Source: DALYDD01 sp031973395
Lineage (GTDB): Bacteria > Patescibacteriota > Minisyncoccia > Phycocordibacterales > CAIZLB01
Length of the DNA: 64,000 nt
Direction: 5' to 3'
NCBI GenBank assembly: GCA_031973395.1
Contig: DALYDD010000005.1
Span: 1-64,000 of the forward strand
Below the pieces are notes generated by a model that searched no databases, was not told the DNA's origin, and saw only the letters and a program-made list of their open reading frames with translations. Below are positions 19,208 to 28,056 of this stretch, piece by piece; position 1 is the first letter of the stretch; the number at the start of each line of letters is the position of its first letter. The position numbers and the translations under genes were made by a program.

Positions 19208-19236
19208 AGAATACGCTTGTGTAAAGATGGTGTCAA
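19208..19236 (-). promoter_or_regulatory. Near-consensus promoter of the 17944-19119 gene
   Basis: On the minus strand TTGACA (19236-19231) and TATTCT (19213-19208) are separated by exactly 17 bp. Confidence 0.65.
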
Positions 19237-19287
19237 ACAAATCTTTAACATTATCCGCAAACTCGGATCTGTAGTAAAATCAATGTA

Positions 19288-20601
19288 ATGCGTACTTTTT
19301 CCCGTTACGGCACTGCAACTTTTCTCATTATCTGTATCCTCACAATAGGACTCAGTATCTTTTCTACTATTTCTGCCCAAACTACACCTGTAAATTCCGC
19401 GGCAGTCCAGGAACTCCAACGCAAGATTGATGAACAAAACCGGAATATCGAGGCTTTGAATAAAGAAATCCAGGCCTATTCAGAGCTCAAGGACAAAACC
19501 ACAAAGGAAGCACAGACCCTGCAGACCCTCATCAAGGAACTCGACGCCAATGCGAAGCTCCTAGACGCCGATATCAAAAAGACGAGAAGTCAGATTGAAG
19601 CAGCTAGCCTCGAAATTAATAAACTCGATTTGAATATCAAAAGCTCTGAGGAAAAAATCTCGGATTTTAAACTCGCGCTCGAACAAAGTTTATTGGAAAT
19701 ACAGTATACCGAGGACATCGGCCGAATTACCCACATTCTCGCAAAGCGAGACCTCTCTGAAATACTTGCCGAGATTAATAACCAGACAGAGCTGAATATT
19801 CGTATCAAAGAAGAGGTCGGCACACTTCGGCAAGAAAAGATACAGCTCGAAACAAATAAAGTAGATAAAGAAAAAAAGAAAACCCAGCTAAGTGAATTTC
19901 AAACCGCATTGGCAGATAAGAAAAAAGTTGTTGAATATAATAAAACCCAGAAGGATAAAGTTTTGAAGGAAACAAAAAATCAAGAAAAAACATACCAGCA
20001 ATTACTGGCAGAGAAACGAGCCGCAAAAGCCGCGTTTGAAAAAGAATTATTCGAGTATGAATCGAAACTAAAATTCACCCTGGATCCTTCAACTATTCCA
20101 AAAGCCGGTTCTTCGGTTTTATCATGGCCCGTGGACAAGGTTCGCATTACTCAATTATTTGGAAAGACTGTTGCCGCCAAGAGATTATATGTTTCTGGTT
20201 CGCATAATGGCGTAGATTTTGGCGTACCCATTGGAACGCCGGTAAAAGCGGCGCTTTCTGGAACGGTGGCTGGGGCAGGGGATACCGATCTTACCTGTCC
20301 TGGAGCAAGTTTTGGCCGGTGGGTCTTTATCAGACACCCAAATGGCCTGGCATCAATTTATGCCCATTTATCTGTCATCAGTGTCAAAGAAGGGGACACA
20401 GTAACTACGGGTCAGATCATTGGATATAGCGGTAATACCGGCTATTCAACTGGACCACATTTACACCTAAGTGTCTATGCCTCAAATGCGGTAAAAATTG
20501 AAAATCGTCCAAGCGCTTCTTGTAATGGAAAAATTTATCGTATGCCTATCACACCAGTCGATGCATATTTAGACCCGATGGTATATTTGCCAAAGCCTTA
20601 A
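19288..20601 (+). CDS. Secreted M23 metallopeptidase with coiled coil (EnvC/NlpD-like)
   Basis: 437 residues. A signal peptide (about 1-31, ending ISAQ) is followed by a long coiled coil (about 35-260, rich in Lys/Glu/Gln/Leu heptads). A C-terminal LytM/M23 domain follows. The domain has the zinc-site motifs HNGVDFGVPIGTPV (HxxxD) and GPHLHLSV (HxH). It is expected to cut peptidoglycan cross-bridges or to activate amidases during cell separation. TAAAAT lies seven bases before the ATG. Confidence 0.9.
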   Translation: MRTFSRYGTATFLIICILTIGLSIFSTISAQTTPVNSAAVQELQRKIDEQNRNIEALNKEIQAYSELKDKTTKEAQTLQTLIKELDANAKLLDADIKKTRSQIEAASLEINKLDLNIKSSEEKISDFKLALEQSLLEIQYTEDIGRITHILAKRDLSEILAEINNQTELNIRIKEEVGTLRQEKIQLETNKVDKEKKKTQLSEFQTALADKKKVVEYNKTQKDKVLKETKNQEKTYQQLLAEKRAAKAAFEKELFEYESKLKFTLDPSTIPKAGSSVLSWPVDKVRITQLFGKTVAAKRLYVSGSHNGVDFGVPIGTPVKAALSGTVAGAGDTDLTCPGASFGRWVFIRHPNGLASIYAHLSVISVKEGDTVTTGQIIGYSGNTGYSTGPHLHLSVYASNAVKIENRPSASCNGKIYRMPITPVDAYLDPMVYLPKP

Positions 20602-20652
20602 CTTTAGCTTCAACTTTTAATAATAAGTATTGAGGTGTTATAATTCACCCCT

Positions 20653-22653
20653 ATGTGCGGAATTGCCGGAATTTTCGGAAACCAAGAATTCACCAAACCT
20701 ACACTGGATTTGATGCTCGGAGCAATCAAGCATCGTGGGCCAGATGATCAAGGTGAGCTTTATGAAGAAAGCTTTTCTTTTGGTATGCGACGACTTTCTA
20801 TCATTGACCTATCTGGTGGCCATCAACCGATTTGGAACGAAGACCAGACAGTGGTCATTGTCTTCAATGGTGAAATTTATAATTATTTGGATCTTCATGA
20901 TGATTTAGTCAAAAAAGGTCATCAGTTTAGGACAAAAAGTGATACGGAAACGATTGTGCATTTATACGAAGAATACGCACGGCCTGCGATTCTAAATATT
21001 ACAAACTCCGACACAAGCGGAGCAGCGCAGCATACTGCATTTACCGAAATGCTTACCAAACTCCGTGGCATGTTTGGTTTTTCTATTTATGATAAGACTG
21101 CGAATAAGATATTCATTGCCCGAGATTTCTTTGGCATCAAACCAATTTATTATCGAACCGAAGGTCCTACAGGATTCCAGAAAATTGAGGCTTATGGTTC
21201 TGAGATAAAAAGCTTGCTCAGAGATAATCGATATAAGCCTGAGGTAAATCATCTGGCTATCCAAAACTATCTTTCTTTTCAGTTTAATCCACTCGAAGAG
21301 ACTTGTTTCAAATCAATTTATAAATTATTGCCCGGAAGTTATATGCTCGTCGATGTCAAAGACCGCACATTCCGCACCGGTCAATATTGGACATATAATT
21401 TCGCCGCACCCGAAACGACACGCACCGATGAAACAAAACTAGCAGACGACATTCGCGCCACAATTACAGATTCGGTTCAGCACCACATGATCAGCGATGT
21501 GCCCGTCGGAGCCTTTTTGTCAGGCGGAATCGATAGCGCGATCACAGTAACCTTGATGCAAAAAGAACGCAAGCGACTTGGCCTCAATGCCGTAAACACA
21601 TTTACAATCGGTTTTGATGAAGTCAGCGAACATGATCAAGCGCGCGAAGTTTCAGACCAACTCAAAACAAATCACCATGAAATCAAAGTTTCTTTTGATG
21701 AATATTTTAATGAACTGCCGCAAATTGCATGGCATTTTGATGAACCGGTTGCGGACCCTTCGGCTGTCGCTTTGTATTTCCTGGCTAGGGAAGCGCGCAA
21801 GCAAGTAAAAGTGGTACTCTCAGGCGAAGGTGCTGACGAATTATTTGGTGGATACAATATATATCGCGAACCATTCGCTCTAGCCCATATCAGCAAGCTA
21901 CCAAATTGGATGAAAACTCTTTTCATAAAGCCTTTTACGAAATTACCATTTAATTTCTTTGGAAAAAATTATCTGCGCCGAACATTAACGCCATTTAATG
22001 AACGATACATTGGCAATGCATATATTTTTAAGCCGGCTGAATCCGCACTATTATGGAAAAAAGATTCTGGCAAAAACCACACCAGCGCAGACGCCTTTCG
22101 TAGCATTGATGAAGAAGCAAAACAAGCAGCGGCCACAAAACATCAAATACCCGGGGAAGTACTCGGCATCAAAATTCCAAGATTTGACCAGATTTCAGAA
22201 TCTCGCCGTATGCAATTGGTGGATATACATTACTGGCTTCCAGGAGATATTTTAGCCAAAGCCGACAAGATGACGATGGCACATTCACTCGAGCTTCGTG
22301 TGCCATATTTAGATAAAAAAGTTGCTGATATTTCGGCGACAATCGCCGACAGTTTAAAATACAAAGAAGGGAAGACTAAATATATTTTGCGTAAAGCCTT
22401 CGAACCCATTTTGCCAAAAACGACAGCAAATCGAAAGAAGCTTGGTTTTCCCACACCAATTAAGCATTGGTTACTGAAGCGTCCAAATGATGTCATGCGA
22501 CTTATCCGAAATAATAAGTATATTAATGAATATTTCGATCTTTCTTACATTGAAAATTTGCTCAAACAACACGTTGACGGCAAAGCAGATCATGCACGCA
22601 AGATCTATACATTGCTGATGTTGGCGCTATGGTATAATCAATTTATCGAATAA
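20653..22653 (+). CDS. asnB: Asparagine synthase, glutamine-hydrolysing
   Basis: 666 residues. The N-terminal class II glutamine amidotransferase domain begins MCGIAGIFG with the nucleophilic Cys at position 2. The synthetase domain carries the PP-loop SGGIDSAI and the SGEGADELFGGY motif. It makes Asn, or amidates a wall or surface precursor in some relatives. TATAAT (20639-20644) lies eight bases before the ATG, typical of the leaderless layout. Confidence 0.94.
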   Translation: MCGIAGIFGNQEFTKPTLDLMLGAIKHRGPDDQGELYEESFSFGMRRLSIIDLSGGHQPIWNEDQTVVIVFNGEIYNYLDLHDDLVKKGHQFRTKSDTETIVHLYEEYARPAILNITNSDTSGAAQHTAFTEMLTKLRGMFGFSIYDKTANKIFIARDFFGIKPIYYRTEGPTGFQKIEAYGSEIKSLLRDNRYKPEVNHLAIQNYLSFQFNPLEETCFKSIYKLLPGSYMLVDVKDRTFRTGQYWTYNFAAPETTRTDETKLADDIRATITDSVQHHMISDVPVGAFLSGGIDSAITVTLMQKERKRLGLNAVNTFTIGFDEVSEHDQAREVSDQLKTNHHEIKVSFDEYFNELPQIAWHFDEPVADPSAVALYFLAREARKQVKVVLSGEGADELFGGYNIYREPFALAHISKLPNWMKTLFIKPFTKLPFNFFGKNYLRRTLTPFNERYIGNAYIFKPAESALLWKKDSGKNHTSADAFRSIDEEAKQAAATKHQIPGEVLGIKIPRFDQISESRRMQLVDIHYWLPGDILAKADKMTMAHSLELRVPYLDKKVADISATIADSLKYKEGKTKYILRKAFEPILPKTTANRKKLGFPTPIKHWLLKRPNDVMRLIRNNKYINEYFDLSYIENLLKQHVDGKADHARKIYTLLMLALWYNQFIE

Positions 22654-22698
22654 TTTCAGCATTAGTCGCAATTTGTATAATTAAATTGCACACAATAT

Positions 22699-22950
22699 AT
22701 GACTCATATTTTTAAGCGAAAAAAGGGAACTACACTTCGGGAACTTCCGGCTAATCGAGGTCAAAAAGGGTTTATTCAGATCGTAGTCGTCATTATCATT
22801 GGACTGGTCATCTTGCGATTACTCCAGGTCAATATCATTGATATTTTGAGTAAACCTGCTGTCAAGGATTTTGCACTCTATGTAAAAGATATGTTGAAAC
22901 TTGTCTGGGCAGACCTCATTTCTATTTTTAATTTTGCGAAAGGGATTTAG
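22699..22950 (+). CDS. Small single-pass membrane protein, unknown
   Basis: 83 residues. A basic N-terminus (KRKKGTTLRELPANRGQKG) precedes one hydrophobic helix (FIQIVVVIIIGLVILRLL), followed by a short amphipathic C-terminus. Proteins of this shape, with KGFIQIxVVIIIxLxIL, recur in Parcubacteria (from memory); their role is unknown. Composition matches the housekeeping genes. Confidence 0.7.
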   Translation: MTHIFKRKKGTTLRELPANRGQKGFIQIVVVIIIGLVILRLLQVNIIDILSKPAVKDFALYVKDMLKLVWADLISIFNFAKGI

Positions 22951-22986
22951 TTTGGCCTTGTTGAGATTTTCGTTTTAAACAATATA

Positions 22987-23036
22987 TAAAAAAACAAAAG
23001 ATGGAGAAGCCCGCGTCCCTGGGAGAACGCGGGCTT
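22987..23036 (-). terminator. Intrinsic terminator of the 23076-23294 gene
   Basis: On the minus strand AAGCCCGCGT and ACGCGGGCTT (23036-23007) form a 10-bp stem. A T-rich tail (CTTTTGTTTTTTT) runs to about 22987. Confidence 0.8.
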
Positions 23037-23075
23037 TCTATTGATGATTTCGTCAACTGGAGTCCGCCACAGCGA

Positions 23076-23294
23076 TTATCCAGCTTTGCGACTATCACCG
23101 TCGCGTGTGTTTCGGTCGTGGTTGACCGGTAGCGTCACGGCTGACCCAAACGGCCGGATGACAGGTTGTTGTGGCGAGAACTGATGTTCGCCACCACGAT
23201 AGTCAGGTGCCGTGTAGAACGCAACAGCAGCAAGGACTTCAGCGGCGGGAAGCTGACCTGGAGGCAAATGTTTTTCTGAATCGCCTGAATTCAT
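23076..23294 (-). CDS. Small cassette gene of unknown function
   Basis: 72 residues, hydrophilic, with no recognisable domain and no membrane segment. Support comes from context: GC-rich sequence, an extended -10 upstream, a long leader and a strong terminator on the same strand, as for the other cassettes. No Shine-Dalgarno precedes ATG 23294. Confidence 0.5.
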   Translation of the reverse strand: MNSGDSEKHLPPGQLPAAEVLAAVAFYTAPDYRGGEHQFSPQQPVIRPFGSAVTLPVNHDRNTRDGDSRKAG

Positions 23295-23910
23295 GGTAGT
23301 TGGATGGTAGTTGGTTGGTTTGGAGTTTGCGAACGGAAAGAAAACGGATTGAAAACGAGAATGGTCGAAGCATCAAATGATGTGAACTGACCTAGATTAA
23401 TATTATACATAGAATTTTAAAAAATAAAAATATCTGTGCAAAACTCGTCAAATCATAGATAAAAGAAACTTGTTAAAAATGATTGAGCAAGGTCGAAGTA
23501 TTTATCTACAAACGATCAAGTTCATTGAAGAGGCGGTAAAAGCATATATAAGCAGGCCGGGCCGATGCATAAACACCACCATATTCCGCCCTTTGTACTG
23601 TCGCAAAAGGTATATTGTGCGACAACTATATAGAGGGAGAAAGTCCTTCCCTCAACCCAAAATACACCACGAAAAAGAAAAGCTCGCTTCGCACTTTTTA
23701 CATACAAAATAAAAAATAATTCTGTTTTATTTAATTAAAATATTATCTGTAAAAAAGTTGTTCGTAGACAAGGCTTGAACAAGATGGAATAATTTCTATA
23801 GGTCCCAATGACCCAGTTCCCAGTCCCCTGTCAAACAAACCAAAAAAAGAGTCTCGAGCCTGCCGCCGAGATACTCTAACAGCCTGAATGGCTAAAGGCA
23901 GACCAACGCT
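23295..23910. other. 616-bp stretch between two divergent cassette genes
   Basis: The left part carries an extended -10 (TGTATAAT, minus strand, 23409-23402) for the small gene at 23076. The middle has two short hairpins: GTCGCA with TGCGAC around 23598-23621, and GAGGGA with TCCCTC around 23633-23653. An 80-codon frame (23470-23712) looks like chance. Near 23775 a weak TTGAAC, 16 bp, TATAGG could serve the plus-strand gene at 23911. A small RNA is possible but not shown. Confidence 0.35.
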
Positions 23911-24255
23911 ATGAAAATGAAAAAACGTTCCTGTTATTCGCTCATTCTTCTTGTCTATCTGGTCCTGGCTGCAGTCTGCACATGGATTGGATGGCACACA
24001 GCCGCAAGCTACGTATTCATCGGATTGCATTTCGCGATCGGCTTAACCGCTTATCTGATAGACAAGTCTTACGATAAGAAAAATTGGCCAGGTGAAACCG
24101 ATGAAGACACTAGTGGTTTCGAGGAAGTGATGGAAGCTGTGTGGTTCCTGGTGACATTCGCGCTCCCTCCCGTCATATTGTTTCTCAGCATTATTATGCG
24201 CGAGAAATCTGCGGTCGATCCCTTCGCATCAACCACCAGCTCCACGGGCAAATGA
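23911..24255 (+). CDS. Cassette gene, small membrane protein
   Basis: 114 residues. Three hydrophobic helices (about 9-27, 31-48 and 75-97) are separated by a charged loop (DKSYDKKNWPGETDEDTSGFEE). A short Ser/Thr tail ends the protein. The family is not recognised. GC content is above that of neighbouring housekeeping genes, and it ends in its own strong terminator. Confidence 0.6.
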   Translation: MKMKKRSCYSLILLVYLVLAAVCTWIGWHTAASYVFIGLHFAIGLTAYLIDKSYDKKNWPGETDEDTSGFEEVMEAVWFLVTFALPPVILFLSIIMREKSAVDPFASTTSSTGK

Positions 24256-24327
24256 GGTTCACCCTAAACTACTCCAACACCACAGAAAAACCCAACTCGT
24301 TCAAATTTAAAAAGAAGCCTCACCGCA

Positions 24328-24383
24328 AATTTCCATCGCTCACTTTGTGCAAACCGTGCACAGGCGGTGGAAATTCTTTTTTT
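24328..24383 (+). terminator. Intrinsic terminator of the 23911-24255 gene
   Basis: AATTTCCATCGC pairs with GCGGTGGAAATT (one mismatch), with an inner TGTGCA/TGCACA stem. It is followed by CTTTTTTT. Confidence 0.8.
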
Positions 24384-24407
24384 ATACTTCCCCAGATTTT
24401 ATTATTG

Positions 24408-24448
24408 AAAAATATAAATGCGAAACCCGCACGGACCTTCCGTGCGGG
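24408..24448 (-). terminator. Intrinsic terminator of the 24453-25826 gene
   Basis: On the minus strand CCCGCACGGA and TCCGTGCGGG (24448-24426) form a perfect stem. TTTCGCATTTATATTTTT follows. Confidence 0.8.
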
Positions 24449-24452
24449 TGTT

Positions 24453-25826
24453 TCATTTTTCCAGACCATAGAGTACCCCTTCTCTTGCCTGGGCTTCGAT
24501 GCGGTCATGCAGCTTGGACAACTGCACTGCGAGCACACGGAACAGCAAGAACTTCGCGCAAGCTAGAATGAAGGAATCGGCGCCGGTGATTAACCGCCTC
24601 GGCCTCCGGAGCCTGCCAAAGATCTCGTCTGTACGCAACTCGCTTAACATGCTTTCGCCGGTCAGAGTACTTTTGATCGTAGCCACAACTGGCACTCCAA
24701 TCTCTTTAAAGTACGTGACCCATCGTTCGTTTGACGCCGCCCACCTTTCCTTTTCGGTGGGGTGCAGGATGATTCCGAACGTGGCATGTGCGGCAAGCAG
24801 ACGTGTGATGTCTGTCACTTGGCCCGGAAGATCAGCGACCACGAGACCTACACGGTCCCAGGAGTTGCAGTTCCGATCATCCAATAGTTCTTCAAGTCTT
24901 TGCAGAGTTTCCCAGACCAAGGGTATACTCCACGGTCTTTTCAGAGCTTCAAGTTTTTCGCGAACGCCCGCTTCACCAGACATGAGCAACTCTTTAGGAA
25001 CCGGCGTAGCCGTGTCAAGAGAAAATACAGTAGGGTTGATGGTCAGAGTCCCCCATGTTTTTCCTAATGATTGCAAAGTTTTGATGATATTAATCATCTC
25101 CACAGCTAAGGCAGCAGCAAATGTGCTTTTGCCCAAACCAGGATCACCGCCGACGAGGATTACAACCTTCTCGCCACAGAGGTGAAAAATTTCCCGCTGA
25201 GGTAGTTCTTTTGTCGTATGCCGCACAATCTCACGCGCATGGTCTTCGTCAGGCCGTTGCACCCTTTTTGTCACAGGCACAGTCACATGCATTGTTCCTG
25301 GTAGCAGAGGGTGTTGTTGAAACGGAGATCGGATGAGTCCTGAAAACTCTTTACCCTCCACGCTCTCAGGAAGCTTTGTTCGACCAAAGAGATTGTCGAC
25401 AAAACCACAGAAACACTGAAGGGCAGGTTTAGCACTTGCGTGGCGTGACAGAATACCAGTATACCCTCTCCAGCGTTTGAGTGCCGCCGGATAGTTGCCG
25501 AGGTAACTGAAGAAGTTTTTAAACTTCAGCCGCCAGAAGTGGTGACTGGTGCAGGACAGTTTTACGTTGGGAACAATCACTCTATCGAGCATCTCCCTGA
25601 GTCGCTGTTCCGGAATAGCCAAGTTAACCACGGTTCCCATGTTGGCAGGAAGATCTTTGCCGGCATCGTCACGGTAATCTTTCACGGTCGCCCAACGGAT
25701 ATAGTGGTCACCAAGTAGCGACATTTCTCCGTCGACTACCCGAGTCAAGATGTAATATGCAAAACCTTGTAGGGGTGAAAACGGACGTGGTATCAGCACA
25801 ATCCGCTTGGGTTGTCTGATGTTCAT
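24453..25826 (-). CDS. Cassette gene, P-loop NTPase of unknown role
   Basis: About 457 residues from ATG 25826; a TTG at 25835 is an alternative. A Walker A motif GGDPGLGKST lies near residue 228, in the middle of the protein. A Walker-B-like GLVVADLPGQ lies about 100 residues later, followed by an alpha/beta stretch (FGIILHPTEKERW, VPVVATIKS). The N-terminal half (about 1-210) matches no family I know and has a Cys/Phe-rich patch (LQCFCGFVDNLF). The gene is GC-rich, solitary and terminator-flanked, and is the largest cassette in the window. The role cannot be inferred beyond nucleotide binding. Confidence 0.65.
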   Translation of the reverse strand: MNIRQPKRIVLIPRPFSPLQGFAYYILTRVVDGEMSLLGDHYIRWATVKDYRDDAGKDLPANMGTVVNLAIPEQRLREMLDRVIVPNVKLSCTSHHFWRLKFKNFFSYLGNYPAALKRWRGYTGILSRHASAKPALQCFCGFVDNLFGRTKLPESVEGKEFSGLIRSPFQQHPLLPGTMHVTVPVTKRVQRPDEDHAREIVRHTTKELPQREIFHLCGEKVVILVGGDPGLGKSTFAAALAVEMINIIKTLQSLGKTWGTLTINPTVFSLDTATPVPKELLMSGEAGVREKLEALKRPWSIPLVWETLQRLEELLDDRNCNSWDRVGLVVADLPGQVTDITRLLAAHATFGIILHPTEKERWAASNERWVTYFKEIGVPVVATIKSTLTGESMLSELRTDEIFGRLRRPRRLITGADSFILACAKFLLFRVLAVQLSKLHDRIEAQAREGVLYGLEK

Positions 25827-26007
25827 GTTCGTCAAGTTCGGTTGATTGTTGATTGTCTAAGTACTATGTCCCCCACTCAGGGGTTAAGTCCTGAGACAGG
25901 TTAGAAAACTGGATTAATTCTGCATTAAAATTTAAATCTGTCTATAGGAGTAGCAGTTAGGTTGCAAAACCTTTTTTGGTCATCTGATTAAAATCTTGAA
26001 AGAGACT

Positions 26008-26052
26008 AAAGAAAAACAAAAGACCCTTTTCGGGGGTCTTTTGTTTTTCTTT
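26008..26052. terminator. Strong terminator after the transglycosylase gene
   Basis: AAAGAAAAACAAAAGACCC and GGGTCTTTTGTTTTTCTTT form an almost perfect long stem. On the minus strand it overlaps the stop of the gene ending at 26051; it could also stop plus-strand transcripts. Confidence 0.9.
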
Positions 26053-26839
26053 ATTCAGATAAAACAGTTTGAGTTGTTTTAATCACTTGAGGAATTTCTT
26101 TAGCTTCATGTAAGGCCGGAGAAACGATTTCCTCCCCTGCTACCAAAACATCAGCTGGTACAGCCACAGCGGCTGGAGCAGATGCGGTGGTAGTTACCGC
26201 AGAAACCGGAGTACCTGCCGAAGCAGTTATTTCAGGTTTTACGATTGCAGATTGAGTAGTAATTTTCTCTGTAGTGGCAACGACGATTGGTGCACGATTT
26301 CTTGGTTTGAAATTTGCAGCAAGTGGAGACTTGCCCCACATAGAATAAGAAGAAGCCCATGGCTGAGGACCCGATTCTTCGTAGAGACGTCTGGCATATG
26401 CCATATTCCCCGCCAAAGTATCGATGTCATAGCCGAGTCTTTGAGACCGAGCCAGGTGGTATGTCTTATTAATTTGAAATACACCGGTATCTTCTTTTAC
26501 AGCTACTCCTCTCAGAGCCAAACCATCTGTGCCAAACTGCCGAAATTTACTTTCTGCTTTTGCGATTTCGATCATTAAAGGAATATCAGCGAAGTATTCC
26601 CTAACAGCGAGCTCAACGCCAGCATTCGTGGCAATTTTGGCTTGTGCAACTTTGTCGCCAACTGGTTTATTCTGTTGTGAAAGACCGTTCTTTACGTCCG
26701 CTCCCTTGCTTTGCTTTGGGACTTCATTGCTGATTGGTGTGGTGACCAAAGGCATCGAAGCCGCCATTGCAACTTGTGGAGCTGGACTAACGATTGCTGG
26801 ATTAAGGAGCGTGGGGTTACCCGTCGTTCCTGTTACCAT
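26051..26839 (-). CDS. Lytic transglycosylase-like (SLT) secreted protein; N-terminus uncertain
   Basis: 262 residues from ATG 26839. The SLT-type lysozyme fold is visible as MIEIAKAESKFRQFG (with the catalytic-type Glu), DTGVFQIN, NMAYARRLYEESGPQPW. It would cut glycan strands in the wall. Pro/Ala/Thr-rich linkers flank the domain. The codons just upstream of ATG 26839 (LILQLTLGLAI) look like a genuine signal-peptide core, but no ATG, GTG or TTG opens that frame before a TAG. The true start may be non-canonical or hidden by an indel. Confidence 0.78.
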   Translation of the reverse strand: MVTGTTGNPTLLNPAIVSPAPQVAMAASMPLVTTPISNEVPKQSKGADVKNGLSQQNKPVGDKVAQAKIATNAGVELAVREYFADIPLMIEIAKAESKFRQFGTDGLALRGVAVKEDTGVFQINKTYHLARSQRLGYDIDTLAGNMAYARRLYEESGPQPWASSYSMWGKSPLAANFKPRNRAPIVVATTEKITTQSAIVKPEITASAGTPVSAVTTTASAPAAVAVPADVLVAGEEIVSPALHEAKEIPQVIKTTQTVLSE

Positions 26840-27162
26840 GATCGCTAGACCAAGAGTAAGTTGTAAAATAAGCCGATGATTAGTTTGTAATGCGCATGTC
26901 TACTGACCGAATTGTATGCGCTTGCACTCAAATTAAAAAGCACAGAACACCTGTACTTAGGTCTATATCTTAGCATGCCAAGGGTCATTTTGTCAATCAG
27001 AATCTTTAAAAAAGGGCTTCCTATACGTTTAATATATGGCTAATAATAAGGGTACAATTCCCCTACCCTCCTTTACAGGCCTATGAATATGTGTTAAAGA
27101 AAATACATTGAAATAACCATTGTATTAGCCCTGGTTAGAGGCTTTGCCAAGACACCCTCACC
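26840..27162. promoter_or_regulatory. 323-bp intergenic region with promoter and 5' hairpin for the transglycosylase gene
   Basis: On the minus strand TTGACA (26996-26991) and TAAGAT (26972-26967) are 18 bp apart. Directly downstream, AAGTACAG and CTGTGCTT (26958-26938) form a hairpin followed by TTTTTAATTT. The hairpin falls at the predicted 5' end of the transcript and could be a stabilising element. No gene is seen in the rest. Confidence 0.4.
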
Positions 27163-27528
27163 CTACCCTCCTAGGTCCTTGATAGCATTCTTTTCGACCG
27201 GCTTCTTTGCCGTTGACCTGGTCTTTTTGGATGATTTTGGACTAACTTTGGGTGCTTTTTCGGCTGGCTTGGTAGCCGGAGCAGATGCTGAGAGCACCTC
27301 TTTTATCATATCCATATCACAAGAGACCATGATTGGCGCCGGCCTAGAAACTACAGTGACAAGACAAAGCGAAACCGCAGTCCCAGCTAGACCAAAACAA
27401 AGCGATGTATACAGTAGCCACTTCTCATATCTGGTACGGGCCAGGAACACAAACTCATACATCCACGCCCGTAGACGCCGGTAGATATTGCTTAATCTCG
27501 ATTTTTTTGTATAATCTAGCTCTGACAT
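27163..27528 (-). CDS. Unknown single-pass membrane protein with Lys-rich tail
   Basis: 121 residues. A positively charged N-terminal region (about 1-37) and one membrane helix (about 39-61, LLYTSLCFGLAGTAVSLCLVTVV) are followed by a low-complexity Ala/Lys/Pro/Ser tail that could bind polyanions. No family is recognised. Composition is host-like. Confidence 0.65.
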   Translation of the reverse strand: MSELDYTKKSRLSNIYRRLRAWMYEFVFLARTRYEKWLLYTSLCFGLAGTAVSLCLVTVVSRPAPIMVSCDMDMIKEVLSASAPATKPAEKAPKVSPKSSKKTRSTAKKPVEKNAIKDLGG

Positions 27529-27624
27529 ATCTTTGACCTAGGACCAAAGGATAGGATAAACCACCTTAAATTCTGATCAAAAATACATAAAATCAAGATT
27601 AAATTAAGTTAAAATTTATAAAAT

Positions 27625-27897
27625 ATGGCAACTAAAAAAGCAGCCGGTACAGCAAAAAACCTCACAGACTCAAATCCACAGTATTTGGGTATCAAGCTTT
27701 ACGCCGGTGAAAAAGCAAACTCTGGATCTATTATCGTACGACAGCGAGGCACACGAATCCTTCCTGGAAAAAACGTTCGACTTGGTAAAGACCACACACT
27801 CTATGCTGCAAAGCCTGGAATTGTGAACTATTCAACAAAACGAAAAATTGCAATTGATAATAAAGTGAAGGTGAAGAAGGTTGCTAACGTTGAGTAA
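27625..27897 (+). CDS. rpmA: Ribosomal protein L27
   Basis: 90 residues. L27 sits near the peptidyl-transferase centre of the 50S subunit. The core is intact: NPQYLGIKLYAGEKANSGSIIVRQRGTRILPGKNVRLGKDHTLYA. The usual rplU-rpmA operon is broken here, since rplU is 8 kb away on the other strand. A strong terminator follows. Confidence 0.96.
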   Translation: MATKKAAGTAKNLTDSNPQYLGIKLYAGEKANSGSIIVRQRGTRILPGKNVRLGKDHTLYAAKPGIVNYSTKRKIAIDNKVKVKKVANVE

Positions 27898-27916
27898 TTC
27901 TCTTTCCGTTTAGACA

Positions 27917-27953
27917 AACAAAAACCCGGTTATCTGACCGGGTTTTTGTTTTT
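27917..27953 (+). terminator. Terminator of rpmA
   Basis: AACAAAAACCCGGT and ACCGGGTTTTTGTT pair perfectly around a six-base loop, followed by T residues. The A-rich left arm makes it usable from both sides. Confidence 0.9.
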
Positions 27954-27961
27954 ATTCTTCT

Positions 27962-28056
27962 CTTTAATTTTATTTAGGATCGAAGTGTCTACACAGGTCG
28001 ATTATGTAACGCTGATCGAAACCGAGGACAGCACGAGAGACTAAATAAAATTAAAG
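27962..28056. repeat. Inverted-repeat-bounded element, copy 1, anchored on the rplI stop codon
   Basis: CTTTAATTTTATTTAG (27962-27977) and CTAAATAAAATTAAAG (28041-28056) are perfect 16-bp inverted arms; the right arm contains the rplI stop. The 63-bp core between them is clearly related to the core of the element after dnaB (33601-33655), although the arms of the two copies are unrelated. Read on the plus strand the core can encode EVSTQVDYVTLIETEDSTRD and then a stop. Confidence 0.7.

Noticed and set aside
23630..23655. GAGGGAGAAAGTCC resembling the RNase P RNA core GAGGAAAGTCC
   Set aside because: The conserved flanking residues and the partner 3' core (ACAGAA-type region) are missing and the spacing is wrong.
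23470..23712. 80-codon plus-strand frame in the 616-bp intergenic region
   Set aside because: No domain, no promoter near the start, erratic composition with basic and Cys-rich stretches, and hairpins inside; it looks like chance.
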